A stretch of DNA of 64,000 bases, from positions 372,001-436,000 of the forward strand of contig JAIXUH010000002.1 of NCBI GenBank assembly GCA_027484145.1, given 5' to 3'. This document shows positions 38,414 to 46,799 of the stretch, in pieces (positions within the stretch are counted from its first letter, which is position 1; the number at the start of each line of letters is the position of its first letter). The notes beneath the pieces were generated by a model that saw only the letters and a program-made list of their open reading frames with translations, was not told the DNA's origin and did no database searches. The translations under genes and the position numbers were made by a program. Origin of the DNA: Rhodobacter sp. (lineage in GTDB: Bacteria > Pseudomonadota > Alphaproteobacteria > Rhodobacterales > Rhodobacteraceae).

Positions 38414-39109
38414 ATGACCGCGCATCCGGGGTTCGGGGAACGCCAATTGAATTCAGCCTTGATCGTGGACGATCATCCGCTGTTCTGTGACGCCTTGTCG
38501 ATGACACTGAAGGCCGTTGCCGGAATCCTGCGCATCGAAACCGCAGACCGGCTGGAAAGCGCCATCGAGCGGCTGGACCGTGCGCCATTTCCCGATGTGG
38601 TGGTGCTGGACCTGAACCTGCCCGATGTCGATGGGCTTGATGGGTTGATCCGCCTGAAATCAGTCGTGGGGGCAGTGCCGGTGGTGGTGGTGTCGTCGCT
38701 GGCCGATAACCGGGTCATCGGCGCGGCCTTGCGGGCTGGTGCGGCGGGCTTTGTGCCCAAGCATAGCCATCGCGATGTGTTCCGCGCCGCGTTTGAAACC
38801 ATCCGGCAGGGCGGGGCCTATGTGCCCGACGGCTTTACCCCACAGAATGACCCGAACACCCCGGCTAGCCAACGCGAGGCCGCGATTGCACGGTTGTCGC
38901 TGCTGACCCGCCAACAGGCCAAGATCCTGCAACTGATCTGCGAGGGGATGCTGAACAAGCAAATCGCCTATGATCTGTCGATTGCGGAAACAACGGTAAA
39001 GGCGCATGTGACGGCAATCATGCGCAAACTTGGGGTGCAAAGCCGGACACAAGCCGTTCTGATCTCGCGGGGGGCGAGTTTCGAAAGCCTGATGCCGGAA
39101 AACGACTAA
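38414..39109 (+). CDS. NarL/LuxR-type response regulator
   Basis: 231 residues from ATG 38414. The receiver domain (about 12-135) has acidic pocket Asp19-Asp20, phosphoacceptor Asp66 (VVVLDLNLPDVDG) and Lys116. The LuxR helix-turn-helix is at 162-218 (LLTRQQAKILQLICEGMLN and AETTVKAHVTAIMRKLGV). The family includes AgmR/ErbR, EraR and ExaE, which control PQQ alcohol oxidation in pseudomonads. It is followed by the FIST sensor and hybrid kinase on the same strand, its likely partners. I infer that it binds the TACGACC sites of the locus. Confidence 0.9.
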   Translation: MTAHPGFGERQLNSALIVDDHPLFCDALSMTLKAVAGILRIETADRLESAIERLDRAPFPDVVVLDLNLPDVDGLDGLIRLKSVVGAVPVVVVSSLADNRVIGAALRAGAAGFVPKHSHRDVFRAAFETIRQGGAYVPDGFTPQNDPNTPASQREAAIARLSLLTRQQAKILQLICEGMLNKQIAYDLSIAETTVKAHVTAIMRKLGVQSRTQAVLISRGASFESLMPEND

Positions 39110-39171
39110 GGCCCGCACGGCAGGGCACATAACCGGCAGGCCAGAACCTGCCGGACGGGGGGGAGAATCGG

Positions 39172-40392
39172 TTGGACGAGGCGTGGGATCAAGGCCCCGC
39201 GACGCCATCCCGCGCGCCATCAGGTGCTGCGGGCCTTTCGGCGTTTCCCTTGGTTTGCACCGCATCGGTTTCAGCCCGCGCGCCCGACGCGGCCCAACAG
39301 TTGCGCGCGGCGCTTGGACCCGGCCCCTTTGCCCAAGTGATCGTGTTCATCTCGCCCGAGGCAGACCTGACCGCCCTGAACCAACAATTGCAACAAGCCT
39401 TCGCGCAGGATCTGGTGATTGGCTGCACCACGGCGGGCGAGATTTCCGCCCAAGGCTATGCCGAAGGCGAAATTGTCGCCGTTGCTCTACCCTGCGCGCA
39501 TTTCGCAACCGATTGCCTGCTGATTCCGGACCTGACGGCGATCGACCCGCAGGCCCTGATCGGGCAACTGATCCGGCGGCGGGCAGCATTGACAGCCGCA
39601 CACGAAGGGTGGGATCACGAATTTGCCTTTCTGCTGGTGGATGGCCTGTCCACGCGCGAAGATGAGTTGACCTCGGCGCTTGCGTCGGGACTGGGGCCCT
39701 TGCCACTCTTTGGCGGGTCCGCGGGCGATGGCACCAACTTTGCTGCCACCTTCATTCTCTATCAGGGCCAAGTCCTTGGAAACGCGGCCGTCCTGATGCT
39801 GACGCGGACAGATTGCCGCGTCAGGGTGTTCAACCTTGACCATCTGGTGCCCACCGACCGCCGCATGGTGGTGACCGAGGCTGATCCAAGACGACGCATC
39901 GTCCGCCAGATCAATGCCGAGCCCGCCGCACGTGAATATGCGCGCCTGTTGGGCAAGGATCCGGGCCAGTTGACCACCTTTACGTTTGCCGCGCACCCCG
40001 TGGTGGTGCGGATTGGCGGCAAGCACCATGTCCGCGCAATTCAGCGGGTGGATGAAAACGGCGATCTGATCTTTTTCTCGGCCATAGACGAAGGGCTGGT
40101 GCTGACCCTTGCCGAGCCGCAGGACATGGTCGCGCATCTGGATCACGAATTGTCGCGCCTGTCCGAAGGGGGGGCACCTGCGGCCATTCTGGCCTGCGAC
40201 TGCATCTTGCGGCGGATGGAGGCGCTGGAGAAACAAAAATACGGCGCTTTGTCGAAAGTGTTGCAAGATCATAATGTTGTCGGGTTTTCTACATATGGCG
40301 AGCAGTGGAATTCCATGCATGTCAACCAGACGATGACAGGGGTCGCCATCTATCCGCCCCCGGAACCACAGGCGGGGCCTGCGGATGATTGA
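39172..40392 (+). CDS. nosP: FIST-domain sensor protein, NosP-like
   Basis: 406 residues from TTG 39172, with GGGGGGGAG six bases before it; no ATG fits better. FIST_N (about 50-240: GCTTAGEISAQGY, PLFGGSAGDGTNF) is followed by FIST_C (about 250-390: ILACDCILRRMEALE, VVGFSTYGEQWNSMHVNQTM). This matches the NosP family, haem proteins that bind nitric oxide and regulate a co-encoded histidine kinase. The next gene is such a kinase, overlapping by eight bases. In Pseudomonas aeruginosa NosP-NahK (PA1975-PA1976) also sits beside the ethanol-oxidation genes, which supports the call. Whether this protein binds haem is untested. Confidence 0.85.
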   Translation: MDEAWDQGPATPSRAPSGAAGLSAFPLVCTASVSARAPDAAQQLRAALGPGPFAQVIVFISPEADLTALNQQLQQAFAQDLVIGCTTAGEISAQGYAEGEIVAVALPCAHFATDCLLIPDLTAIDPQALIGQLIRRRAALTAAHEGWDHEFAFLLVDGLSTREDELTSALASGLGPLPLFGGSAGDGTNFAATFILYQGQVLGNAAVLMLTRTDCRVRVFNLDHLVPTDRRMVVTEADPRRRIVRQINAEPAAREYARLLGKDPGQLTTFTFAAHPVVVRIGGKHHVRAIQRVDENGDLIFFSAIDEGLVLTLAEPQDMVAHLDHELSRLSEGGAPAAILACDCILRRMEALEKQKYGALSKVLQDHNVVGFSTYGEQWNSMHVNQTMTGVAIYPPPEPQAGPADD

Positions 40393-42586
40393 CACGCTGA
40401 TCAACCCCGCCGATCCGCCGCAGCGGCAGATGGAAAAGCTGCTGACGATTGCGCAGGTCCTGATGCGCCGCGTGGAACAGGCCACCGATGACGGCGGTGC
40501 CGCCTATGCCCAGTTTCAGCGCGCCGCCATGCTGGAGGATCAGGTCCGCGACCGCACGCGCGATCTGGAACGCGCGCTTGACCTTTTGAACGAATCGAAT
40601 GCCCGACTGGGCGAGGCGAACCGCAGCGCCGAGGCCGCGCGCCAGAACCTTGCCAACGCGATCGAGACGATTCAGGAAGGCTTTGCCCTGTTTGATGCCG
40701 CCGATGTGCTGGTGCTGTGCAACTCTCGCTTTGGCACGCATATGGTTGATATCCATGAGGATCTGAAGCCAGGCCTGACGTTTGATGCCTATGTCGACCG
40801 GGTGAGTCGTTCCCGCTATCTGGCCTTGCCCGACAATGAACGCCCCGAAGACTGGGCCGTGCGGCGCAAGCGGCGGCATCAGGATCGCCACGTCATCTTT
40901 AACGTGCGCATGATCTGGGACCGCTGGATGCAGGTCAGCGAACACCGCACGCTGGATGGTGGCACGGTGATCTTGCAGACGGATGTCACCGATATCATCC
41001 GCGCCGAACGGCATGAGCGTGGCAAGATGCTGGACGATCAGGCCCGCGTCATCCGCGCCACGCTGGACCACATCAATCAGGGCGTGTCGATCTTTGACCT
41101 GCAGGCGCGTCTGGTGGGTTGGAACGAACGGCTGGGCCAGTTGCTGGCGATTCCGATGGCGCGGTTCCGTATCGGGGCCTCGTTTGACTATCTCCTGCAG
41201 CGGTTCCGCGCCGAGATCGGGTTTTCCGATGGCATGACCGACGACATGTTGGAGGAATGGGTGCATGGCGCGCGCGGGCGCGCCCCCTTGTCGTTCGAGG
41301 TGCGTCGCGGCGATGATCTGATCTTGGCGGTCTTTGCGCAGGAAATGCCCGACGGTGGCTTTGTGATGAGCTTTACCGACGTTACCGCAGAGCGCGCCGC
41401 GATCGAGGCGCTGAGTCGCGCCAATGAAACGCTTGAGGCCCGCGTGATGGAGCGCACGCTGGAACTGGAAGATGCGCTTGGCAATGCCGAACGCGCCAAT
41501 GCCAGCCGATCCCGTTTTGTGGCGGCGGCCAGCCATGACCTGCTGCAACCGTTGTCTGCGGCCAAACTGTTCATCTCCTCGATCGGGGATGAAGCGATTG
41601 CCCCGCAGGCGCGTGAGGCGCTGGAAAAGGCCCAGAATGCGCTGGTGTCGGTCGAAGGCATTCTGGATGCGCTGCTGGATATCTCAAAGCTAGAATCGGG
41701 CCGCGCCGCCGTATCGGTGGGGCATGTGTCGCTGGGCCGCTTGCTGTCGCAACTGCGCGAGGAATTCGGCGCCATCGCGGCGGCCAAGGGGCTGCGCCTG
41801 ACCATCCGCCCGGTGGATGCAGTAGTGGTATCTGACCCGGCCTATCTTCGCCGTATCCTGCAAAATCTGATCGGCAATGCCATCCGTTATACCATGCGCG
41901 GCCGAGTGCTGGTGGGCGCGCGCAAACGGGGCGGTATGGTCCGGCTGGAGGTTTGGGATACCGGCCCCGGCATTCCCGAAGAGGAACAGGACAATATCTT
42001 CAAGGAGTTCCACCGTCTGAACGCCCGCGCCTCGGCCAGCGAAGGCATGGGGCTTGGCCTTGCCATCGTTGAACGCGCCTGCGCGCTGCTGGGGCATCCC
42101 TTGGGCCTGGCCTCGACCGTTGGAAAGGGCACCTGCTTTATGCTGCAGGTGCCGCTGGCCGACGTCGGCGAAAGCCATTTCGCCCGTCCGGCCCCACATG
42201 TGCCCGAACCCCGCGTGAACCTGCACGACAAGATCGGCTTTCTGGTCGAGAATGACGAAGATTTGCGCCGGGCGATGTCGCTGTTGCTGGAAAAATGGGG
42301 CATCAGCGTTCTGGATGCCAGCAACGGCGAAGAAGCTCTTGCACTGATTGAAGAGTTGGGGATCTTGCCCGACTTTTTCCTTGTCGATCATCAGTTGGGC
42401 GACGGGATCACGGGCGTTGATTTCATTCTGGCGGTGCGCGCGCGCTATGGCGACGTGCCCTCACGCCTTGTCACGGCCAACCGCAGCGCCGAGGTGCGCA
42501 ACATGGCCCGCGCCGCCGGGGTAGAGATGCTGATGAAACCCATCGACGCGCGCGCTCTTGAGGCGTTTCTGAGCGCCCTGTCCTAA
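40385..42586 (+). CDS. Hybrid sensor histidine kinase, NahK/ErcS'-like
   Basis: 733 residues. No membrane segments, so cytoplasmic. An N-terminal coiled coil (about 45-90) precedes two PAS-like domains (about 92-205 and 224-335, each with NAIETIQEGFALFD or ATLDHINQGVSIFD), then coiled coil 335-370. HisKA has His384 (ASHDLLQPL), HATPase has Asn494, DTGPGI (525-530) and GMGLGLA (554-560), and a C-terminal receiver (616-731) has Asp668 and Lys718. PAS helices of the IxxGFALFD/INQGVSIFD type fit the NahK/ErcS' group. It overlaps the FIST gene by eight bases; that protein is its likely input partner and the NarL-type regulator a likely output. Confidence 0.92.
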   Translation: MIDTLINPADPPQRQMEKLLTIAQVLMRRVEQATDDGGAAYAQFQRAAMLEDQVRDRTRDLERALDLLNESNARLGEANRSAEAARQNLANAIETIQEGFALFDAADVLVLCNSRFGTHMVDIHEDLKPGLTFDAYVDRVSRSRYLALPDNERPEDWAVRRKRRHQDRHVIFNVRMIWDRWMQVSEHRTLDGGTVILQTDVTDIIRAERHERGKMLDDQARVIRATLDHINQGVSIFDLQARLVGWNERLGQLLAIPMARFRIGASFDYLLQRFRAEIGFSDGMTDDMLEEWVHGARGRAPLSFEVRRGDDLILAVFAQEMPDGGFVMSFTDVTAERAAIEALSRANETLEARVMERTLELEDALGNAERANASRSRFVAAASHDLLQPLSAAKLFISSIGDEAIAPQAREALEKAQNALVSVEGILDALLDISKLESGRAAVSVGHVSLGRLLSQLREEFGAIAAAKGLRLTIRPVDAVVVSDPAYLRRILQNLIGNAIRYTMRGRVLVGARKRGGMVRLEVWDTGPGIPEEEQDNIFKEFHRLNARASASEGMGLGLAIVERACALLGHPLGLASTVGKGTCFMLQVPLADVGESHFARPAPHVPEPRVNLHDKIGFLVENDEDLRRAMSLLLEKWGISVLDASNGEEALALIEELGILPDFFLVDHQLGDGITGVDFILAVRARYGDVPSRLVTANRSAEVRNMARAAGVEMLMKPIDARALEAFLSALS

Positions 42587-43375
42587 TCAGGCCTTGGCCT
42601 TCATCTGGCCGCGCACCGGATCATACCCCCACAAGGCCGCCGCGCCAAAGATGACCGTCGCCAGCAAGGTCCAGCCAAGGGCGGGCAGATTGGCCTGCGC
42701 ATAAAGGGCAAAACGGATCATCTCGACCGCTTGGGTAAAGGGGTTCAGCGCGCAGGCAGTTGCCAAAGCGGGCGAGGCTTCGGCCATTTTCCAAAGCGGG
42801 TATAGGGCCGAAGACAGGAAGAACATCGGAAAGATCACAAAGTTCATGACACCGGCAAAGTTCTCAAGCTGCTGGATCAGCGATGACAACAACAGCCCAA
42901 GAGCCCCCAGCATCAGCCCTGACAGCAGCAACGCCGGGACAATCGTCAGAAAGCCCAAGGGCGGCACGCGCACCCCCCACAGGGCCGCGATCCCCAGAAA
43001 GGCCATGCATTGCAGCAATGACACCACGGTGCCCGCCAGCAACTTGCTGAACAGCAGCCACCAGCGTGGCAAGGGAGAGGTCAGCAACAGCCGCATCGAC
43101 CCCATCTCGCGGTCGTAGACCAGTGAAAGAGACGACTGCATGCCGTTGAAAAGGCATATCATTCCCAAAAGTCCAGGCACGATGTAAGTCTCATAGGTGA
43201 TATAGGTCTGATAGGGCGGCGTGATCGAAAGTCCAAGCGCCGCCCGAAACCCGGCGGCAAAGATGAAAAGCCATACCAAAGGCCGCACCATTGCGGCAAC
43301 CAGCCGCCCCTTTTGGCCAACAAAGCGCAAGGCCTCACGGTGCAGAATGGCGCGCAGGGCGATCAGCGCGGTCAT
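42587..43375 (-). CDS. ABC-2 type permease of PQQ-alcohol system (TIGR03861-like)
   Basis: 262 residues with six hydrophobic segments and the ABC-2 features YIVPGLLGMICLFNGMQSS, the coupling region YDREMGSMRLLLTSPLPR and FPMFFLSSALYPLWKM. It resembles the alcohol ABC transporter permeases of PQQ-linked clusters. ABC-2 permeases usually export, and the substrate is unknown. It ends directly against the hybrid kinase gene (convergent, no gap) and overlaps the ATPase gene by four bases. Confidence 0.88.
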   Translation of the reverse strand: MTALIALRAILHREALRFVGQKGRLVAAMVRPLVWLFIFAAGFRAALGLSITPPYQTYITYETYIVPGLLGMICLFNGMQSSLSLVYDREMGSMRLLLTSPLPRWWLLFSKLLAGTVVSLLQCMAFLGIAALWGVRVPPLGFLTIVPALLLSGLMLGALGLLLSSLIQQLENFAGVMNFVIFPMFFLSSALYPLWKMAEASPALATACALNPFTQAVEMIRFALYAQANLPALGWTLLATVIFGAAALWGYDPVRGQMKAKA

Positions 43376-44082
43376 GCGGGGGCACCTGTCAGCGCCAGAA
43401 ACGTCTCGGTCAGCGGGCGACCCGCGGCGATGGCGCGCGCAGTGTCATCGGCCAGAATCCGCCCCTTGTGCAGGATCAGCAGACCGTCATCCGGGCGCAC
43501 CTCATCGGTCAGATGGGTGGCCCACAGAACCGTCAGCCCCTCGGCCGCAAGGTCATGCACATGATCCACGATGGCGGCCCGCGACGCCGCGTCCAGCCCC
43601 ACGGTTGGTTCATCCAGCAACAGAACGGCGGGCCTGTGAATCAAGGCGCGCGCTATCTCCATCCGGCGGCGATGACCGCCGTTCAGCGCGCGCGCAGGTT
43701 CATTTGCACGCTCTGCCATCCCAAGGCGTTCCAGCGTGGCCTGGATGCGCAGGTCTGCCTCGCGCCCTGCGATGCCATGCAGGGCGGCGAAATACACAAG
43801 ATTGCGCCGTACGGTCAGGTCAAGGTCGATGGTGGGCTGCTGAAACACCACACCCATCCGGGCAAGGGCCGCGCGTGGCGCACGTGCCAGATCATGCCCG
43901 GCCATCACGATGATTCCCGAAGGCGCGGTGAACAGCCGGGTCAACAGACCAAACAGCGTGGATTTGCCCGCTCCGTTCGGCCCCAGCAGCGCCGTAAACC
44001 CCGGCGCAACCGAAAAGCTGACCTGATCCAGCGCCAGTTTTGCGCCATAGCGGAACGACAGGCCTGTGACCGCGATTGTCAC
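43372..44082 (-). CDS. ABC transporter ATPase of PQQ-alcohol system (TIGR03864-like)
   Basis: 236 residues. Walker A GPNGAGKST (about 35-43), Q-loop VFQQPTIDLDLTV, Walker B VLLLDEPTVGLD. The signature is LNGGHRRRMEIA rather than LSGGQ, a variant I associate with this quinoprotein-linked ATPase subgroup. It partners the ABC-2 permease downstream with a four-base overlap, and overlaps the 142-residue secreted protein upstream by four bases, so the set is translationally coupled. Confidence 0.9.
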   Translation of the reverse strand: MTIAVTGLSFRYGAKLALDQVSFSVAPGFTALLGPNGAGKSTLFGLLTRLFTAPSGIIVMAGHDLARAPRAALARMGVVFQQPTIDLDLTVRRNLVYFAALHGIAGREADLRIQATLERLGMAERANEPARALNGGHRRRMEIARALIHRPAVLLLDEPTVGLDAASRAAIVDHVHDLAAEGLTVLWATHLTDEVRPDDGLLILHKGRILADDTARAIAAGRPLTETFLALTGAPA

Positions 44083-44507
44083 TGGATCGTTATCTCAAGA
44101 CGCTGGCTGTTGCCGGTCGATCCGGGCACCTTCAGGGCATAGGTGCCGGGTTTGATGGCGATAAAGCCGATTTCCATGGTGCCAGCCTCATCAAATTCGA
44201 TCGAGTCGAGGGCTAAGGGGCGGATTTCCAAGCCTTCGACCACGATCTCGTCGATCCAAATCGCCCGAAAGAACTCTGCCCCTGCCAGACCCAGTTCCTG
44301 TGAGCCGTCGCCCTGAATTTCAACGTCGTAATAGCGGCCCGATTGCAGAACCCAAGGGGCAGACGTCAGCGGCGCGCCCGCCGACAGAATGATGGGTTCA
44401 AGGTCCGCCTTGTTGCTGCCCGACAGCAGGCCCGCGAGGCCCATTTCCTCTTGCGCCCAGAGTGTTGCAGGAAGAAGTGACAGCGCCGTAGCAAGAAGGA
44501 TACGCAT
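44079..44507 (-). CDS. Secreted 142-residue protein of the alcohol-oxidation cluster, unknown function
   Basis: Signal peptide (MRILLATALSLLPATLWA) then about 124 residues rich in beta-strand patterns: GAPLTSAPWVLQSGRYYDVE, EFFRAIWIDEIVVEGLEIRP, and a closing GTYALKVPG. The pattern suggests a cupredoxin-like or immunoglobulin-like periplasmic fold, but there are no Cys or His copper ligands. It is coupled to the ABC ATPase gene by overlap and lies three bases after the beta-propeller gene. I do not recognise a named family. Plausible role: periplasmic adaptor of the ABC system (inference). Confidence 0.7.
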   Translation of the reverse strand: MRILLATALSLLPATLWAQEEMGLAGLLSGSNKADLEPIILSAGAPLTSAPWVLQSGRYYDVEIQGDGSQELGLAGAEFFRAIWIDEIVVEGLEIRPLALDSIEFDEAGTMEIGFIAIKPGTYALKVPGSTGNSQRLEITIQ

Positions 44508-44510
44508 GTT

Positions 44511-45473
44511 TCAGCCTTTTGTTGGCCGCATCGCGGCACCCCATGGAAAACGCCCGACCTTGATGGATTTGATCGCCTGACGTGATGCGACATCAATCAC
44601 CGTCACATCGCCCGATACACCGTTGGTTGTGAACAGTTTTGTATGGTCGGGGGAAAAGGCCATGTGCCAGACGCGGCGGCCGACCAGAATATAGCTCTCA
44701 ACCTGCAGGGTCTTTGCATTGACCACGGCCACATGGTTCGACGGCCCAAGGGCGACGAAGGCGGTGGCTTCATCCGGGGTGAATTCGAACCCGACCGGTT
44801 GGATCAGATCCGCGTTCACGCCATTGATTTCAAAACGGATCTTGCCCTTTTCCGTCTGGTCGGCGGTGTTGAAGACCGTCACCGTACCGCCGATTTCAGA
44901 ACTGACCCACAATTCCTGCCCCCCTGCCGCGAATTCGGCGTGTCTGGGGCGGCTGTCCACCAGGGTGTTGGCAAACAGCTTTTGGGTTGCCGTATCGATC
45001 CAATGCGCCATGTTCGTCGTTTCAGACGTGGTAATGGCCACCTTGCCATCGGGGGACACGGCCATGCCTTCGGGTTCGATGCCCACATTGATTTGAGCCA
45101 CGACCGTGCGGGTTTGCGTGTCCACAACTGTGGTTACCGCATCATCTTCATTCGCGATGTAAAGGTGGCGGTCATCGGGGTGCAGCACGAATTGCTCGGG
45201 GTCTTCGCCCGACGGCAGGTCGTAAAGAACCTCGCCCGTTGTCGGGTCCATCACCTGAACGGTGTCGCTATCGGACGCGCAGATGTAGACGCGGCTGAAA
45301 TCTTGCGAAAACGTAATCCCGCGCGGGCGCTCGCCGGTCGGGATGGTGCGGGTAACTTCCAGCGTGTCGACATCTATCACGCTGATCGTGTCATCCTTTT
45401 CATTCGTGACCCAGATTTCGCCCGCGCTGAGCGGCAGGGCCACGGTGGTCAGCAACAGTGCAAGTTTCAGCAT
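44511..45473 (-). CDS. Periplasmic YVTN beta-propeller protein (PQQ-associated, TIGR03866-like)
   Basis: 320 residues from ATG 45473, where a signal peptide MLKLALLLTTVALPLSAG begins; the longer frame has none. About seven repeated blades of the type IWVTNEKDDTISVIDVDTLEV, with GERPRGITFSQDFSRVYIC, GIEPEGMAVSPDGKVAITTS and similar. These propellers accompany PQQ alcohol dehydrogenases, with unknown function. It is the second gene of the minus-strand unit running from 46644 to 42587. Confidence 0.9.
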   Translation of the reverse strand: MLKLALLLTTVALPLSAGEIWVTNEKDDTISVIDVDTLEVTRTIPTGERPRGITFSQDFSRVYICASDSDTVQVMDPTTGEVLYDLPSGEDPEQFVLHPDDRHLYIANEDDAVTTVVDTQTRTVVAQINVGIEPEGMAVSPDGKVAITTSETTNMAHWIDTATQKLFANTLVDSRPRHAEFAAGGQELWVSSEIGGTVTVFNTADQTEKGKIRFEINGVNADLIQPVGFEFTPDEATAFVALGPSNHVAVVNAKTLQVESYILVGRRVWHMAFSPDHTKLFTTNGVSGDVTVIDVASRQAIKSIKVGRFPWGAAMRPTKG

Positions 45474-45474
45474 T

Positions 45475-46644
45475 TCATCCCCCAAAGGCTGTGCAGCCGC
45501 TTTCCGGCTGGTCAAGGCCAAGGCTGTCCGTCTCGTTGCGCTGATGCAGGAACCCGTCGACCGGGGCCAAAGCCACAAGGGCGCGCGCGTTGACCACGGC
45601 AATGGGCTGGCGCAACTGTCCGTTCCATGTGCGAAAGGTCAGTGCCCGGCCCTTGAAGCCATCCAACTGGAACGCATCGCCCAGCATGAAGGCGCGCAGC
45701 GTTGCCGGATCGGCGCTGTTGGTCCGCGTAACCGCCTCTCCCACCGCGCGAATGGCCAGCCATGCGGCATAGTCGCGGCTTTTCATGGGGCGGGCGTGAT
45801 CGTCCTCAAAGCGGTTTTGCAACTGCACTGCACCCCATGCCTCGATCACAGAGGCCCAGCCTTCGGCGTGCAACCCGTCGCTGCCCGCAACCGGGCGCGG
45901 CAGCCAGGTGTTGTGTTCGACATAGCGGCCGAAATCATCAGTCGGATCGGCCAGCAGCAGCACGTCGTGATCCGGAAAATCCTGCGTGAACCGGGGAATT
46001 TCCTGCATGGTCGATTCGCGAAGATCGGTGTCAAAGGTCCAGGCCTTTTCTGCCGCGATCGTCATGCCGAACTTGGTGGCAGAGGACCGCAGCGCATCGG
46101 CAAAGGCTGCATCGGCGGGGTGCGGGCCGATGATCATCACCAGATCCTGCCATTGCTTGGCCACCAGAACCTGCATCAGCGCATCGGTGCGGGCCGCATC
46201 TTCGACGACCGTGTGCAACAGGTTCTTCCGGCAATCGCCTGATCGCAGGTTCGCATCCCCCGATGAGACATTGAACAAAAGCGCATGTTCCGCAGCCGGC
46301 AGATCGGCCACCGACAACATCTGTGCGGCAGGGGCGTCGAGCAAAAGGATCTGCGACCGGGTCAGCGCCTCACGGGCCGCGGCCAGCACATCACCCCCCG
46401 GCGCAACCGACATTACCTCCAGCGCATAGGCATGCCCCAGAAAGCTGCCTGTCGTCAGGTTGTCCTTCAGCGCCACGGCGGCACCGGCAAGGCCAAGGTC
46501 CTGCGGCACGGGGTCAAGGTTCGACAGGACCGGTGGCTGTTCCACCTCGGCCCGCAGATAGATGATCGGAACATCGGTCTGCGCGACCGCCATGGATGGC
46601 AGCAGCATCGCGGCGCAGGCCATGGTGCGAATGGCGTGGTTCAT
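45475..46644 (-). CDS. Branched-chain-type periplasmic binding protein (PQQ-associated, TIGR03863-like)
   Basis: 389 residues from ATG 46644 with signal peptide (MNHAIRTMACAAMLLPSMAVA). A family-1 periplasmic binding fold is suggested by IIYLRAEVEQPP, LLLDAPAAQML, the linker LVMIIGPHPADAAFADALR and VLLLADPTDDFG. It is the first gene of the five-gene minus-strand unit (binding protein, propeller, unknown, ATPase, ABC-2 permease). A binding protein of an import type combined with an exporter-type permease is unusual. Ligand unknown. Confidence 0.85.
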   Translation of the reverse strand: MNHAIRTMACAAMLLPSMAVAQTDVPIIYLRAEVEQPPVLSNLDPVPQDLGLAGAAVALKDNLTTGSFLGHAYALEVMSVAPGGDVLAAAREALTRSQILLLDAPAAQMLSVADLPAAEHALLFNVSSGDANLRSGDCRKNLLHTVVEDAARTDALMQVLVAKQWQDLVMIIGPHPADAAFADALRSSATKFGMTIAAEKAWTFDTDLRESTMQEIPRFTQDFPDHDVLLLADPTDDFGRYVEHNTWLPRPVAGSDGLHAEGWASVIEAWGAVQLQNRFEDDHARPMKSRDYAAWLAIRAVGEAVTRTNSADPATLRAFMLGDAFQLDGFKGRALTFRTWNGQLRQPIAVVNARALVALAPVDGFLHQRNETDSLGLDQPESGCTAFGG

Positions 46645-46691
46645 CCGGTCCTCCCTGCGGGCAACATGGTCGCGATCGAGGTGGCCGGGAA

Positions 46692-46704
46692 TACGACCAT
46701 GGTC
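46692..46704. promoter_or_regulatory. TACGACC-AT-GGTC dyad between divergent units
   Basis: TACGACCATGGTC contains the perfect palindrome GACCATGGTC (46695-46704). A second half-site in reverse (GGTCGAA) is at 46734-46740. It lies between the divergent binding-protein operon (start 46644) and the cytochrome c gene (start 46800), like the site at 34135. Confidence 0.55.
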
Positions 46705-46799
46705 TGACATGGTTTTGCCGCAGGGGACACCAAGGTCGAATGGCGCAAGAGGGCAGGGCGGCGCTATCCCGAAAAGGCGACAGGATGGAGGAGCGCCGC

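Noticed and set aside
42587-43375. Missing permease for the ABC genes at 32404-34034
   Set aside because: It is an ABC-2 type permease with its own coupled ATPase, unlike SsuC/TauC permeases.
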